A program made the position numbers and the translations under genes. A stretch of DNA of 64,000 nt from JAIBJN01 sp963802795 (GTDB lineage Bacteria; Actinomycetota; Thermoleophilia; Gaiellales; Gaiellaceae): positions 186,001 through 250,000 of the forward strand of contig CAWDJV010000004.1 in assembly GCA_963802795.1 (NCBI GenBank). The letters run 5' to 3'. This document shows positions 51,058 to 59,428 of this stretch, piece by piece. How positions within the stretch are numbered: position 1 is the stretch's first letter; each line of letters begins with the position of its first letter. A model generated the notes under the pieces. The model saw nothing but the letters and a program-made list of their open reading frames with translations, was not told the DNA's origin and did no database searches.

Positions 51058-52611
51058 TCAGTCCCAGGGCGGGGCGTTGTGCACCCAGCGGCCGCCGAGC
51101 ATCGTGGCGACGACCTCGACCTCGGCGAGCTCCTCTGGTGGGCAGTCGAGCGGGTCGCGGTCGAGCACGACGAGGTCGGCGAGATAGCCGGGGAGGAGCC
51201 TGCCGCGACGGCGCTCGTCCCCCGACAGCCAGGCGGGGGCAACGCAGGTCGCATGCAAGGCCTGCTCGACGGTCACCGTCTGCTCGCCGTGCCAGGGCCC
51301 GCGGTCGTCGAGCGTGCGGGTGACGCCCGCGCGGATCCCGAAGAGCGGGTCGAGCTCCTCGACGGGAGCGTCCGAGCCGTTGGCCACGAGGGCGCCCGAG
51401 TCGAGGAGCGCGCGGAAGGCATAGGCGCCCTCGGTCTTCCCGGCCCAGAAGCGGTCGGCCAGGTCGCGGTCGGAGGGCGCGTGGCTGAACTGCACCGAGG
51501 CGGCGACTCCGAGCGCCGCGAAGCGGCCGACGTCCTCCGGCGCGAGGAGCTGGGCGTGCTCGATGCGCTGGCGGAGGCCTCGCGGCTTCCACTCGTCCTG
51601 CGTCGCCTCGAAGGCGTCGAGCGCGCGGCGGTTGGCGAGGTCGCCGATCGCATGCACCGCGACCGGGAAGCCGGCGCGGGCACTGCGGCGGACGATGTCC
51701 ACGAACTCTTCGTAACCGACGATCTCGACGCCCGACCCGTCGAGCATGAGCGCGGTCCGCGAGCCGAGCGTGCCGTCCAGGAAAGCCTTGATGTAACCGA
51801 CGCGCAGGAGGTCGTCGCCGAGGCCGGAGCCGAGGCCGACCTCCCCGAGGCGGTCGACGTGTTCGTGCGGGAGCGACTGCCAGACCCGTACCGTCAGCGC
51901 CTCTTCCTCGCGGAGCCGCTGGAAGACGCGGAGCGCGCCGAGCCAGCCGTCCTTGTCGTGGATCGCGGTCACCCCGCGGGCGCCGGCGATCCGGACTCCC
52001 TTGCGGGAAGCCTCGACCATCTCGTCCTCGGTCGGCCGCACGTAGGCGTCGCGGAAGTGCCATGCGCACTCCTCGCGGAGGACGCCGGTCGGCTCGCCGC
52101 CCTCGTCCAGCTCGACGACGCCCCCCGGCACCTGGAGCTCCCCTTCCGCGAGCGCCAGCGCCGCCGAGTTGACCCAGAGCGAGTGGTAGTCCTTCGACAT
52201 CAGCGCGACGGGCACGTCCCCCGCGACCGAGTCGAGCGCCTCCTTCGTCGGCTCGACGGACGGCGACCAGTCGCCGTTCCGCCAGCCGAGCCCGCGGAGC
52301 CATCGTCCCCGGGGAACGTCCCCGACCGCGGCTGCGACGCGGGTCAGTGCCTCGTCCAGCGACTCCGCTCCCTCCAGGCGCACCTGCCGCTGGGCGAGCG
52401 CCCAGGTCGGGAAGTGGACGTGAGAGTCCGTGAAGCCGGGGAGGACGCAGCGGCCGCCGAGGTCGACGCGCTCGGGGCTCGCCAGGGCGGTCTCGTGCGT
52501 GCCGACGCCGCCCGCGATCCGCTCGCCGGCGACCGCCAGGGCGGCCGCGCGGGGCAGCGTGGGGTCGAGCGTGCGGACGACGCCGTTCTCGAGGATCACC
52601 GCCGCAACCAT
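51058..52611 (-). CDS. Amidohydrolase family protein (YtcJ-like)
   Basis: A 517-residue metal-dependent hydrolase. Zinc motif HVH appears in LPGFTDSHVHFPTWAL, further ligands in VTAIHDKDGW, FPVAVHAIGDLANRRAL (His) and LRQRIEHAQLL, with the Asp in LVANGSDAPVEELDPL. The insert AALALAEGELQVPGG and ending YLADLVVLDRDPLD are typical of the YtcJ/DUF family, which removes N-acyl or amide groups of unknown substrates. Starts ATG/GTG at 52611; a strong hairpin lies just upstream at 52621-52662. Confidence 0.88.
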   Translation of the reverse strand: MVAAVILENGVVRTLDPTLPRAAALAVAGERIAGGVGTHETALASPERVDLGGRCVLPGFTDSHVHFPTWALAQRQVRLEGAESLDEALTRVAAAVGDVPRGRWLRGLGWRNGDWSPSVEPTKEALDSVAGDVPVALMSKDYHSLWVNSAALALAEGELQVPGGVVELDEGGEPTGVLREECAWHFRDAYVRPTEDEMVEASRKGVRIAGARGVTAIHDKDGWLGALRVFQRLREEEALTVRVWQSLPHEHVDRLGEVGLGSGLGDDLLRVGYIKAFLDGTLGSRTALMLDGSGVEIVGYEEFVDIVRRSARAGFPVAVHAIGDLANRRALDAFEATQDEWKPRGLRQRIEHAQLLAPEDVGRFAALGVAASVQFSHAPSDRDLADRFWAGKTEGAYAFRALLDSGALVANGSDAPVEELDPLFGIRAGVTRTLDDRGPWHGEQTVTVEQALHATCVAPAWLSGDERRRGRLLPGYLADLVVLDRDPLDCPPEELAEVEVVATMLGGRWVHNAPPWD

Positions 52612-52620
52612 AGAGAAGCG

Positions 52621-52662
52621 CCGGCGCCCCCGAGGACGGCAGGGAGTCCGCGGGGGCGCCGG
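52621..52662. terminator. Strong hairpin between lipoprotein and amidohydrolase genes
   Basis: CCGGCGCCCCCG (52621-52632) and CGGGGGCGCCGG (52651-52662) are perfect 12-bp arms around an 18-nt loop. It follows the stop of the minus-strand lipoprotein gene and precedes the amidohydrolase start. Likely a terminator for the former; no T-run. Confidence 0.6.
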
Positions 52663-52728
52663 GAGCCGGGCTCTCCTCGGCCGGGCGGTTGTGATTCGGC
52701 GGCCGGCCGGGATTCGGTTCGGCTCGTC

Positions 52729-53439
52729 CTAGCGGGCGAACGTCTCCGGGTTCTGCTCGACGATCGCCGAGGCGAGCGTGTCGCCCGTCATGATCATGTG
52801 GGCGTAGGCCTCGCGGGCGAGGCGGTTGGCCTTCTTGTAGTTGCCGGCCGCATAGGCGTCCAGCTGGCCCTTGAGCTGCATGACGTGCTTGGTGACGCCT
52901 TCCTGGAGCGCGTCCTGGGGCAGGCCGGTCGCCTGGGCGAGGAAGCCGGAGAAGGCGCCGGTGTAGCCGATCAGGTCTTCCACAGCGTCCTGCTGGCCCG
53001 CCGAGTCGCCCTTGGCGAGCGCGACGGTGTAGTCCACGAAGAAGGAGATGTGGTCGCGCCAGAGGCTGGGGCCGTTCAGGAACTGGTCGGCGGCCTCGTC
53101 GCCGTAGACGGAGCCGATCGCCTCCGAGACCTCGACGGAGTTCTCGTCGAGGGCGGCGGCTGTCGCCTGGAAGTCGGGTGCGCCGTCCAGGCCCTTCTGG
53201 GTCGCGGCGACTGCGAGCAGCGCGTGCTCGCCGAGGAGCCGGTCGAGCGTGACGCGAAGGTCGGCCGCCGGGCTCATGACATCCGCGGAGGGCATGGCCT
53301 CCGACATGTCGGCCGTCGTGGTCGTCTGGGCGGCCGGCATCTGCTGGGCGTTCTCGTCGCCGTCGCCGCCGCATGCCGTCAGCCCGAGGGCGCTGACGCC
53401 GATGACGGCGAGAAGCGCGAGGAATGGTCGGTGTCTCAT
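52729..53439 (-). CDS. Helical lipoprotein, unknown function
   Basis: A 236-residue secreted protein with signal and lipobox (LTAC, about residue 23), then a low-complexity Thr/Ala/Met linker and an all-helical domain (about 60-236) in two similar halves: LRVTLDRLLGEHALLAVAATQKG and later LAQATGLPQDALQEGVTKHV. The methionine and histidine content (MPAAQ, MSEAMPSADVMSP, KHVMQ, AHMIM) is high, so copper binding is conceivable; not proven. SD GGGAGAG precedes the ATG. A cupredoxin gene is divergent 110 bp away. Confidence 0.6.
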   Translation of the reverse strand: MRHRPFLALLAVIGVSALGLTACGGDGDENAQQMPAAQTTTTADMSEAMPSADVMSPAADLRVTLDRLLGEHALLAVAATQKGLDGAPDFQATAAALDENSVEVSEAIGSVYGDEAADQFLNGPSLWRDHISFFVDYTVALAKGDSAGQQDAVEDLIGYTGAFSGFLAQATGLPQDALQEGVTKHVMQLKGQLDAYAAGNYKKANRLAREAYAHMIMTGDTLASAIVEQNPETFAR

Positions 53440-53549
53440 CGTCTCTCCCTAGTCGGTGTCGTTGGGCACGCGTGGTTCGGATGCGCGCGGCGACCGGTTC
53501 GCCGAGGAAGCCGCGAAACCGCATCGAAAGACGACCCGTATTGACCGGC

Positions 53550-53984
53550 ATGGTGCGTTGGCTTGTCGTCCCGCTGGCCGTAGGGCTACTCGCTGCCTGC
53601 GGAAGCGATGACGGCGAGGAGCAGCCGGCGGGCGGCGCGGGCGCCGAGGTCGAGGTCTCCCTCGTCGACGGTGGTCTCGAGCCGACCGGCTTCGAGCTGG
53701 ACCCCGGCACGTACACCTTCCGGGTCGTCAACGACGGCACGACGGTCCACGCCCTGGAGATCGAGGGCCCCGAAGGCGAGGTGGAGACCGGAGACCTCGA
53801 GCCCGGCGACTCTGCGGACCTCACCGTCGAGCTCTCGGAGGCCGGCGAATACGAGCTCTACTGCCCCGTCGGCGACCACCGCGAGCAGGGCATGGAAGGG
53901 ACGATCGTGGTCGGAGGCGGCGGAACCGGTACGACGACCGACGACGAGACGACCACCGAGGAGGACTCGGGCTACCGGTACTAG
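53550..53984 (+). CDS. Cupredoxin-like lipoprotein
   Basis: A 144-residue protein with lipobox (LLAAC, C17) and one plastocyanin-like domain (about 35-125). The type 1 copper ligands are visible: His in NDGTTVHALEIEG, and Cys-His-Met in YELYCPVGDHREQGM. A Thr-rich tail follows (GTGTTTDDETTTEED). Electron-transfer protein at the outer face of the membrane. The -10-like GTATTG lies close to the ATG. Convergent, 4-base overlap with the propeller gene. Confidence 0.87.
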   Translation: MVRWLVVPLAVGLLAACGSDDGEEQPAGGAGAEVEVSLVDGGLEPTGFELDPGTYTFRVVNDGTTVHALEIEGPEGEVETGDLEPGDSADLTVELSEAGEYELYCPVGDHREQGMEGTIVVGGGGTGTTTDDETTTEEDSGYRY

Positions 53985-55147
53985 CCCCTCGCGGGGCAGC
54001 ACCACTCCGCGACCCGCGGGAACGCGCCGCCGCCGCTGCCGGGCGCGAACTCCCGGCGCACGTCGTCCACCGCGACGAGGCCGCGCGCGTCGCCGAGCGG
54101 GAGGAAGAGCAGCTGGTCGGCGTCGGGCCAGCCGGCGAGGAGCCGGCGGCCGTTCGGCGAGTAGACGAGGTCCTCGATGCGGCCTTCGACGCTCTGCATG
54201 CGTTCTCCGCCGACGACGATCGCGCTGCGGCCGGTCTCGGGATCGAAGCTCGAGTACGCGATCGCCCCGGTCCCGGGGGCGAGCTCGGCGTCGAGGACGT
54301 CGTGCCCGCCGGGCGTCTCGAGCTCGCGCGAGGCGCGTCCTCCCCGGCCGTAGAGGGGATGGCGCGTGCCTGCGGTGACGACGAGGAGACGCCTTCCGTC
54401 CGGCGACCAGACGAGCTTCTCGGGCCGGGAACCAGGATCCGCCGACCAGACCCTCTCCCCGCTGTCGGCCTCGACGACGTGGACGCGACCGCGGGCGTCC
54501 GCGTAGGCGAGGACGGTCTGGTTCTCCCTCGGCAGCCAGGCGGGGGCGATCGGCGCGACTCCCCGGGCGAGGAGCTTGTCGTCCGTGCCGTCCCCGTGGA
54601 CCACTCGAAGCGTCGCTCCCTCGCGGTAGGCGACTCGGAACCCCGGGGTCGGCGCCCAGCGGGCGTCCGCGACGGGCGAAGGCCGCGAGACCGACCAGCG
54701 CGGCTCGCCTCCCGGCTCCAGGGCGACCACCCGGCGGCCGTCGGTCGCGACCACGAAGAGCGCGTTCGGCGAGAACGACGCGCCCTCGTAGTCACCCAGC
54801 AGGCGCTTCGAGCCGTCGGGCCTGACGATCCACGGCCCGCGCTCGGAGAGGACGAGGAGCCGGCCGGGAGCGGGAAGGCGCACCAGCGCCGGCTCGGCGT
54901 CCTCCTTGCCCGCGACGCGATCGCGGATCCAGTCGCCGACCGCCCGGCCCGGTGGGGAGAGAGCAGCGGCCACCAGCGCGGCGACGACCGCGAGCGCGAT
55001 GACCGGGCGGAGCCGGCGCGCCCGCCGCGAGACCGGCTCGCGCTCGGCGTAGGCCGGGCCGACGACGGCCCAGGCGCGGCGCTGCGCCTCGAGCTCGTCC
55101 GGCACCGGCGCGGTCTGCAGGTCGAGGCGAAGATCCTTCTCCGTCAC
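53981..55147 (-). CDS. Membrane-anchored beta-propeller, putative anti-sigma partner
   Basis: A 388-residue protein. An N-terminal cytoplasmic region (1-45, DLRLDLQTAPVPDELEAQRR) precedes a membrane helix (47-67, VIALAVVAALVAAALS) and an extracytoplasmic TolB/WD-like propeller: SRPSPVADARWAP, RLLVVTAGTRH-like units and DLVYSPNGRRLLAGWPDAD. GTG overlaps the ECF sigma stop (GTGA), so the pair is co-translated. By analogy with ECF operons it is probably the anti-sigma factor, although it lacks the HxxxCxxC zinc motif. Confidence 0.7.
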   Translation of the reverse strand: MTEKDLRLDLQTAPVPDELEAQRRAWAVVGPAYAEREPVSRRARRLRPVIALAVVAALVAAALSPPGRAVGDWIRDRVAGKEDAEPALVRLPAPGRLLVLSERGPWIVRPDGSKRLLGDYEGASFSPNALFVVATDGRRVVALEPGGEPRWSVSRPSPVADARWAPTPGFRVAYREGATLRVVHGDGTDDKLLARGVAPIAPAWLPRENQTVLAYADARGRVHVVEADSGERVWSADPGSRPEKLVWSPDGRRLLVVTAGTRHPLYGRGGRASRELETPGGHDVLDAELAPGTGAIAYSSFDPETGRSAIVVGGERMQSVEGRIEDLVYSPNGRRLLAGWPDADQLLFLPLGDARGLVAVDDVRREFAPGSGGGAFPRVAEWCCPARG

Positions 55148-55692
55148 GGCGCCTCCTCCCGGCCGACGACGCCCTGCAGGGCGTCCAGACCGCGGCGGAG
55201 GCGCGAGTTCACGGTGCCGCGCGGGAGCTCGAGGATGCCGGCGATCTCCCTGGGGGAGTACTCGAGGACGTAACGGAGCACGATCACGGCTCGCTGCTCG
55301 GGCGGGAGCGAGGCGAGCGCCGAGACCGCGTCGGCCGAGAGCGGCGCGGCGGGATCATCCCGCTCCGGAGCCGGGATCGCGGCGATCGCCTCGCCGGCGC
55401 CCACCTCGCGCCGCAGCGACCTCGCCCTCGCCCAGTCGATCGACCGGTTGACGACGATCCGGTGCAGCCAGGGCCCGAACGGACGGCGGACGTCGAAGCG
55501 ATCGAGCGCCCGCACGGCGGCGAGAAAGGCCTCCTGCGCGATGTCCTCGGCCGCTGCGGCGTCGTGCACCACGAGGTACGCCGCCCGGTAGGCTCGCGGC
55601 CAGTAGGCGCGGAAGAGCGCCTCGAAGTCCGAGGCCGACCCTGCCTGGGCACCGCGCACCCAGGCGCGCTCGTCAAGGCCCGCGCCCGCCAT
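55144..55692 (-). CDS. ECF-family RNA polymerase sigma factor
   Basis: A 182-residue sigma-70 protein with regions 2 and 4 only. Region 2: FEALFRAYWPRAYRAAYLVVHD and AEDIAQEAFLAAVRALDRFD, PFGPWLHRIVVNRSIDWAR. Region 4: ALASLPPEQRAVIVLRYVLEYSPREIAGILELPRGTVNSRLRRGL. ATG at 55692 follows TATAGT on the minus strand by 9 nt. The next gene encodes its membrane partner. Targets not visible; the window has no second copy of its promoter to compare. Confidence 0.92.
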   Translation of the reverse strand: MAGAGLDERAWVRGAQAGSASDFEALFRAYWPRAYRAAYLVVHDAAAAEDIAQEAFLAAVRALDRFDVRRPFGPWLHRIVVNRSIDWARARSLRREVGAGEAIAAIPAPERDDPAAPLSADAVSALASLPPEQRAVIVLRYVLEYSPREIAGILELPRGTVNSRLRRGLDALQGVVGREEAP

Positions 55693-55779
55693 CGCGTGCC
55701 GACTATACGAACGCGCGTCCCGCTTCGGTCCATCGCGAGGAGTACGGCTCGGCGCCTTGCGGAGGTCCAGCAGGCGTCG

Positions 55780-55785
55780 TACCCT
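55780..55785 (+). promoter_or_regulatory. -10-like hexamer TACCCT for a leaderless start
   Basis: TACCCT ends 9 nt before the GTG at 55795. Confidence 0.35.
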
Positions 55786-55794
55786 TGCTCCACG

Positions 55795-56118
55795 GTGCAC
55801 GCGTGCGCGAGCTGCCGCGGGGAGGTCGAGGAGCGCTTCCGCTTCTGCCCCTGGTGCGGCGCCGCGCAGCGCACCAAGATCGTCGAGTTCTTCGCGGGGC
55901 ATCCGCTCGTCGAGGCGGATCCGGACAAGGCTCTGCGAGTCTCGCGGTACCTCGGCGACGCCGAGGAGAGCCGGCACGTCCGCTTCAGCGTCTGGAGCGG
56001 GGGAGGGGGGACGCCGCGGGCCGAGGCGGCCGTCTCGCTCGCCGACGACGAGGCCGAGCGGCTGGCCCGCTTCCTCGGCGAGACGGCGCGGATATCGGAA
56101 CAGCCGACCGCGGGCTAG
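55795..56118 (+). CDS. Small zinc-ribbon protein, unknown function
   Basis: A 107-residue protein. An N-terminal zinc ribbon (VHACASCRGEVEERFRFCPWCGA: two C-x2-C pairs) is followed by an alpha/beta region with HPLVEADPDKALRVSRYLGD, RHVRFSVWSGGGG and a C-terminal helix ending ARFLGETARIS. No family recognised. Divergent from the ECF sigma gene and followed by a strong hairpin, so monocistronic. Confidence 0.65.
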   Translation: MHACASCRGEVEERFRFCPWCGAAQRTKIVEFFAGHPLVEADPDKALRVSRYLGDAEESRHVRFSVWSGGGGTPRAEAAVSLADDEAERLARFLGETARISEQPTAG

Positions 56119-56130
56119 AAGCGCACAAAA

Positions 56131-56158
56131 GAGAGGGTGGGCCGGAGCCCACCCTCTC
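56131..56158 (+). terminator. Hairpin terminator between convergent genes
   Basis: GAGAGGGTGGGC (56131-56142) and GCCCACCCTCTC (56147-56158), a perfect 12-bp stem with a 4-nt loop, 13 bp after the zinc-ribbon gene's stop. It probably ends this transcript and, from the other side, that of the surface-protein gene. Confidence 0.7.
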
Positions 56159-56181
56159 GCTGTTCCGTCTCCTCTCTCAGG

Positions 56182-58321
56182 TTAGGGGTCGACCATGATC
56201 GTGCAGACGAGCGGTTCGCGGCGACGGAGCCGATCGGCGACAGGTTGTTCGTGCGTCAGCGACCCGTCTCCGTCCGCGCCGGTCGGAAGTGGAGCCGGCA
56301 GTGGTCGCCGGTCGTCGGTCCACGCAGCTGATCGAGTCGGCATGCAGTACTCGCCATGAGCTGCGAATCGACGGAGGCGACCGTGAAGGTCCGTCAGCGG
56401 CGTGTTGCTGAACGTCGACCGTGTCGGCACACCGGGCAGGTCGCACTCCGTGGTCACCGTCGACGGTCTTCGCCGTTAGGCCGTCAGCGGCGTCGCCGTA
56501 GCCAGGCGGAGGCGACGTCTCGGTGACCGTGTAGTTGCCGGCGAACAGCCCGGCAGACGCAGAGCTCGTCGACGGCGGGTCCTCGTCACCGGCCGCGTTG
56601 TCTGGTCAACAACTGGAGCGGTCACCGGTGAGGAGAACGTCACGCCCCGGCTGCGGATGGTCGCCCGGTCCTCCGCTGCGTGCTTCCTCGCTTCAGTGAT
56701 CAGGATTGCGCCCCGCTCACGTGCGTCGTGGAAGGTGCAGGTCACCGTCTCGCCACCGGACAGACCGATGGAGGCCGGGCTCGCTGCCGTCACTGCAGGT
56801 CGAGGAGACGAGGTTCCAACCCGCCGGCACCGTCTCGGCCACGTCGTACGTGCCGGGAGTCAGGTTGCCGAACGTGCTCGGAGTCCTTGCCGCCGGCACC
56901 CGCCGCAGTCGTCGTGAGAGTGAACGGAGCGGGAGACAGAGTGCCCGACGTGAAGTCGAACGGCCCGTACCCGTCGTCTGTGATCTTCTCGACGATGATC
57001 GCGCCACGTTCCCGGTTCGTGTACGTGCAGTCGAGCACGTCGGAGTCGAGCGTCGATGTCGAACGTCACCAGCGCACCGTTGATCGTCGGTGTGCACTCC
57101 CGTGCTCGCACTGCAGTCGAGGCATTGACGAAGTCCCACCCGGCCGGGACCTCGCCTCGGTCGACGGTGTAGCCGGTGCCGAAGAGGACGGTGTCGTTCG
57201 AAGTCGTTCACGCCGACTCGTCGGCCGAGCTGGAACGTGTTCGCGCCGTCGGGTCGGTGTCGAACGCCTTCGTGTAGTCGAACAAGGTCGTCGTTCGGGA
57301 TCTCGTCCGGGTCGGTCACCTTGCGGATGATCACCGTGCCGCAGTTCTGAAGGTCGATGGCGACCGGGCGCGATGAAGTCCTTCAGCGAGCGACGTGAAG
57401 GACTGCCCGGAGGAGCGGCTCTTCAGCATCGCGCTGCCGAACGACACGCACTGGTCTGCCGGGAACACCCGGCAGCGGCGAGGTTGATCTGCCGCCTCGC
57501 CGAACGTCGAGGACACTGACCCGTTGTTGGCGACGCTTCCGGCCAGGCTCGGGCGTCGGGCGGATTCCAGAATCGACCACTGTTATGCGTTGTCCACTGC
57601 GCACGTTGGCGACACCGCTCGTCGTCAGGTTTACGAGATCGCCCCAGCACGGCAGTCAGTTGGACGCCTCGCACTGGCTCGTCGCGCCGCTGGTGACCCG
57701 TCTCCCGAAGCGGCTCAGAACCGGCGCGTGCACCGCTGCCTGGCCGAAGTCGAGACGTCGATCAGGAGGTCGCCGGCCGTGCGCGCCTTGGTCAGGCCGT
57801 TGGCGCTGCAGGCGTTGCTCACTGGTTGAACTCGAAGTCCATGTGCGCCGAACCGAGCGTGGCCGCTCCGCGCTCCAGGCCAGGTACAAGAAGTCGTTGC
57901 CGCTCGCCTTCTCCTCGATTCACATAGAAGCGTCAGAGGTCATCTTGTTCGTGCGGGATGCTGACCCGTCGTCCCGATCACGGGACGCCACATCGTCTTC
58001 CTTACGGCGCCCTGGGTAAACGAGTCGTCCAAGCTGCTGTTGGTCCGATCGACACCGCAGTTCGTGCCCGCTCCGAGCGCGGGACACGTGATGGGCTGGA
58101 GCGGGACCGATGTTGCACGGCAGGCGGCCGGCGGGTTCCAGTCGTGATCCGTGAGGTTCGGTGAGCGTCCCGTTCGCAGCATCGAACGAGCTGCCAGTCA
58201 AGGGCGCAGGCTCCGGCCCCGATCGAGAGCATGAGCACCGCGATCAGTGCGAATGGCACGAGGAGAAGCAGGCGCCGACGGCGATTGCGATCCCAGCGGA
58301 GCCCAGAATTCGATCTGCCAT
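56182..58321 (-). pseudogene. Frameshift-riddled gene for a secreted prealbumin-fold surface protein
   Basis: No long frame is open, yet family sequence runs through the region by hopping frames. It has an N-terminal signal (VPFALIAVLMLSIGAGACA, near 58245), then DWNPPA, ITCPALGAGTNCG, NSSLDDSFTQGA, SGNDFLYLAW, LGSAHMDFEFNQ, NACSANGLTKARTAGDLLID and SFGSAMLKSRSSG. Next come repeated prealbumin/SpaA-like modules: VIIRKVTDPDEIPNDD, LDCTYTNRERGAIIVEKITD, PFDFTSGTLSPAPFTLTT, YDVAETVPAGWNLVSSTCSD, GGETVTCTF and RERGAILIT. The stop is TAA at 56182-56184 and the ATG at 58321 is a guess. About 700 residues if intact, with well over ten indels, against about one per 9 kb elsewhere. Either a young pseudogene or a low-quality stretch. 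Confidence 0.65.
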
Positions 58322-58712
58322 TTCCGACAGATTCCTTTCAGTTCAGGCGCGGGTCGAATCGCATGTCGGCAACTCGCTCGTCACGCTCTACTCGGGTCTC
58401 AGGCACGGGACGACGGTCCTCGAATGTCCTTCTGGGGGCTCGGCTCTGACGGAGCGCGAAACACGATGCTCGGGCGCGTTCGGCAGGCGCCGACGCTGAC
58501 GTTCCTGTGTGATGCTCCTTTCCCGGCTCCGTTCTGCCTAGGAGAGCGCGCCAAGGACGGCGCTCTCGCCCGTGCGTCACTAGGGCCGCAGTAAGCCGCT
58601 GTGAACAAACCGCACGCTACGGGTCTGCACAGCCCGATGGAAGCGGGCGATTGCCCGATTTGTCCCCACCGGCCGCGGCAGTAGGCCGCCTCGGGCCACA
58701 ACTGTAGAGGTC

Positions 58713-58718
58713 TATACT
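58713..58718 (+). promoter_or_regulatory. -10-like hexamer TATACT upstream of the response regulator
   Basis: TATACT about 99 bp before the ATG at 58817 would give a leader of about 90 nt containing the 58778-58806 inverted repeat. The -35 region is not obvious. Confidence 0.45.
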
Positions 58719-58777
58719 GCTGTTGCCCTAGAGATAGAGAGACGCGAGCCGGTTCGCATGTTTCCCTGCGTCGCGGT

Positions 58778-58806
58778 GTCTGTGTCATAGACAGACGGAC
58801 ACAGAC
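58778..58806 (+). promoter_or_regulatory. Inverted repeat in the response-regulator leader
   Basis: GTCTGTGTC (58778-58786) and GACACAGAC (58798-58806), 9-bp perfect arms with an 11-nt centre that itself contains AGACAGAC. It ends 10 nt before the ATG, so it could be an operator or an RNA hairpin that hides the ribosome site. Confidence 0.45.
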
Positions 58807-58816
58807 GGACCGTTTG

Positions 58817-59428
58817 ATGGAGCGTCTAACAGGCTCAGTTCTCGTCGTCGAGGACGACGAGGGTCAACGTCAGCTCATCACGAGCCTGCTCGATCGGGCC
58901 GGCTACGCGACCGTCGGGGCCGCCTCGGGCGAGGAGGCGCTCCTTGCGGCTTCGTCGGCGCAACCCGTGCTTGTCATCGTCGACGTCAAGCTGCCCGGCA
59001 TGAGTGGCTACGAGGTCTGCCGCGCGCTGAAGGACGCGTTCGGGCCCGAGCTGCCGGTGCTCTTCGTTTCAGGTGTCAGGACGGAAGCGTTCGATCGCAC
59101 GGCCGGTCTGCTCGTCGGCGCCGACGACTACATCGTCAAGCCGTTCGACCCGGGAGAATTCGTGGCCCGGGTCCGCACGCGCGTCTCGCCGCCGGGGCGA
59201 GCGACGGAGGCCGCGGCGTCGGAGACGTTGACGCCACGCGAGCTCGACGTGCTCCGCCAGCTGGCGGAAGGGCTCAATCAGGGCGAGATCGCGGAGCGCC
59301 TCGTGATCAGCCCGAAGACGGTGGCGACGCACATCCAGCACATCCTCGCGAAGCTCGGCGTTCACAGCCGGGCTCAGGCGGTAGCGGCCGCCCACCGCCT
59401 CGGGCTCAGCAGGCCTGTCGACGATTAG
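58817..59428 (+). CDS. Response regulator with LuxR-type HTH
   Basis: A 203-residue protein. Receiver domain with VLVVEDDEGQRQL (acid pocket), phosphoacceptor D56 in VIVDVKLPGMSG, Ser in LFVSGVRTE and Lys in DDYIVKPFDPGEF. The C-terminal HTH reads LTPRELDVLRQLAEGLNQGEIA and PKTVATHIQHILAKLGVHS. No histidine kinase is adjacent, so it is an orphan. ATG at 58817; an in-frame TTG one codon earlier is less likely. Convergent, 4-base overlap, with the M14 gene. Confidence 0.92.
   Translation: MERLTGSVLVVEDDEGQRQLITSLLDRAGYATVGAASGEEALLAASSAQPVLVIVDVKLPGMSGYEVCRALKDAFGPELPVLFVSGVRTEAFDRTAGLLVGADDYIVKPFDPGEFVARVRTRVSPPGRATEAAASETLTPRELDVLRQLAEGLNQGEIAERLVISPKTVATHIQHILAKLGVHSRAQAVAAAHRLGLSRPVDD

Larger units (their letters stand above)
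58322..58816. other. 495-bp intergenic region, promoter side of the response regulator
   Basis: No convincing gene on either strand; the open frames here lack any recognisable domain and have biased, low-complexity translations. It holds a TATACT -10-like element (58713-58718) and an inverted repeat (58778-58806), and on the other side the presumed upstream region of the surface-protein gene. I see no RNA gene in it. Confidence 0.5.

Noticed and set aside
58399..58788. 129-codon minus-strand open frame in the 58.3-58.8 kb gap
   Set aside because: Arg/Pro/Ser-rich with no domain, no ribosome site and no neighbour coupling; typical of chance frames at this G+C.
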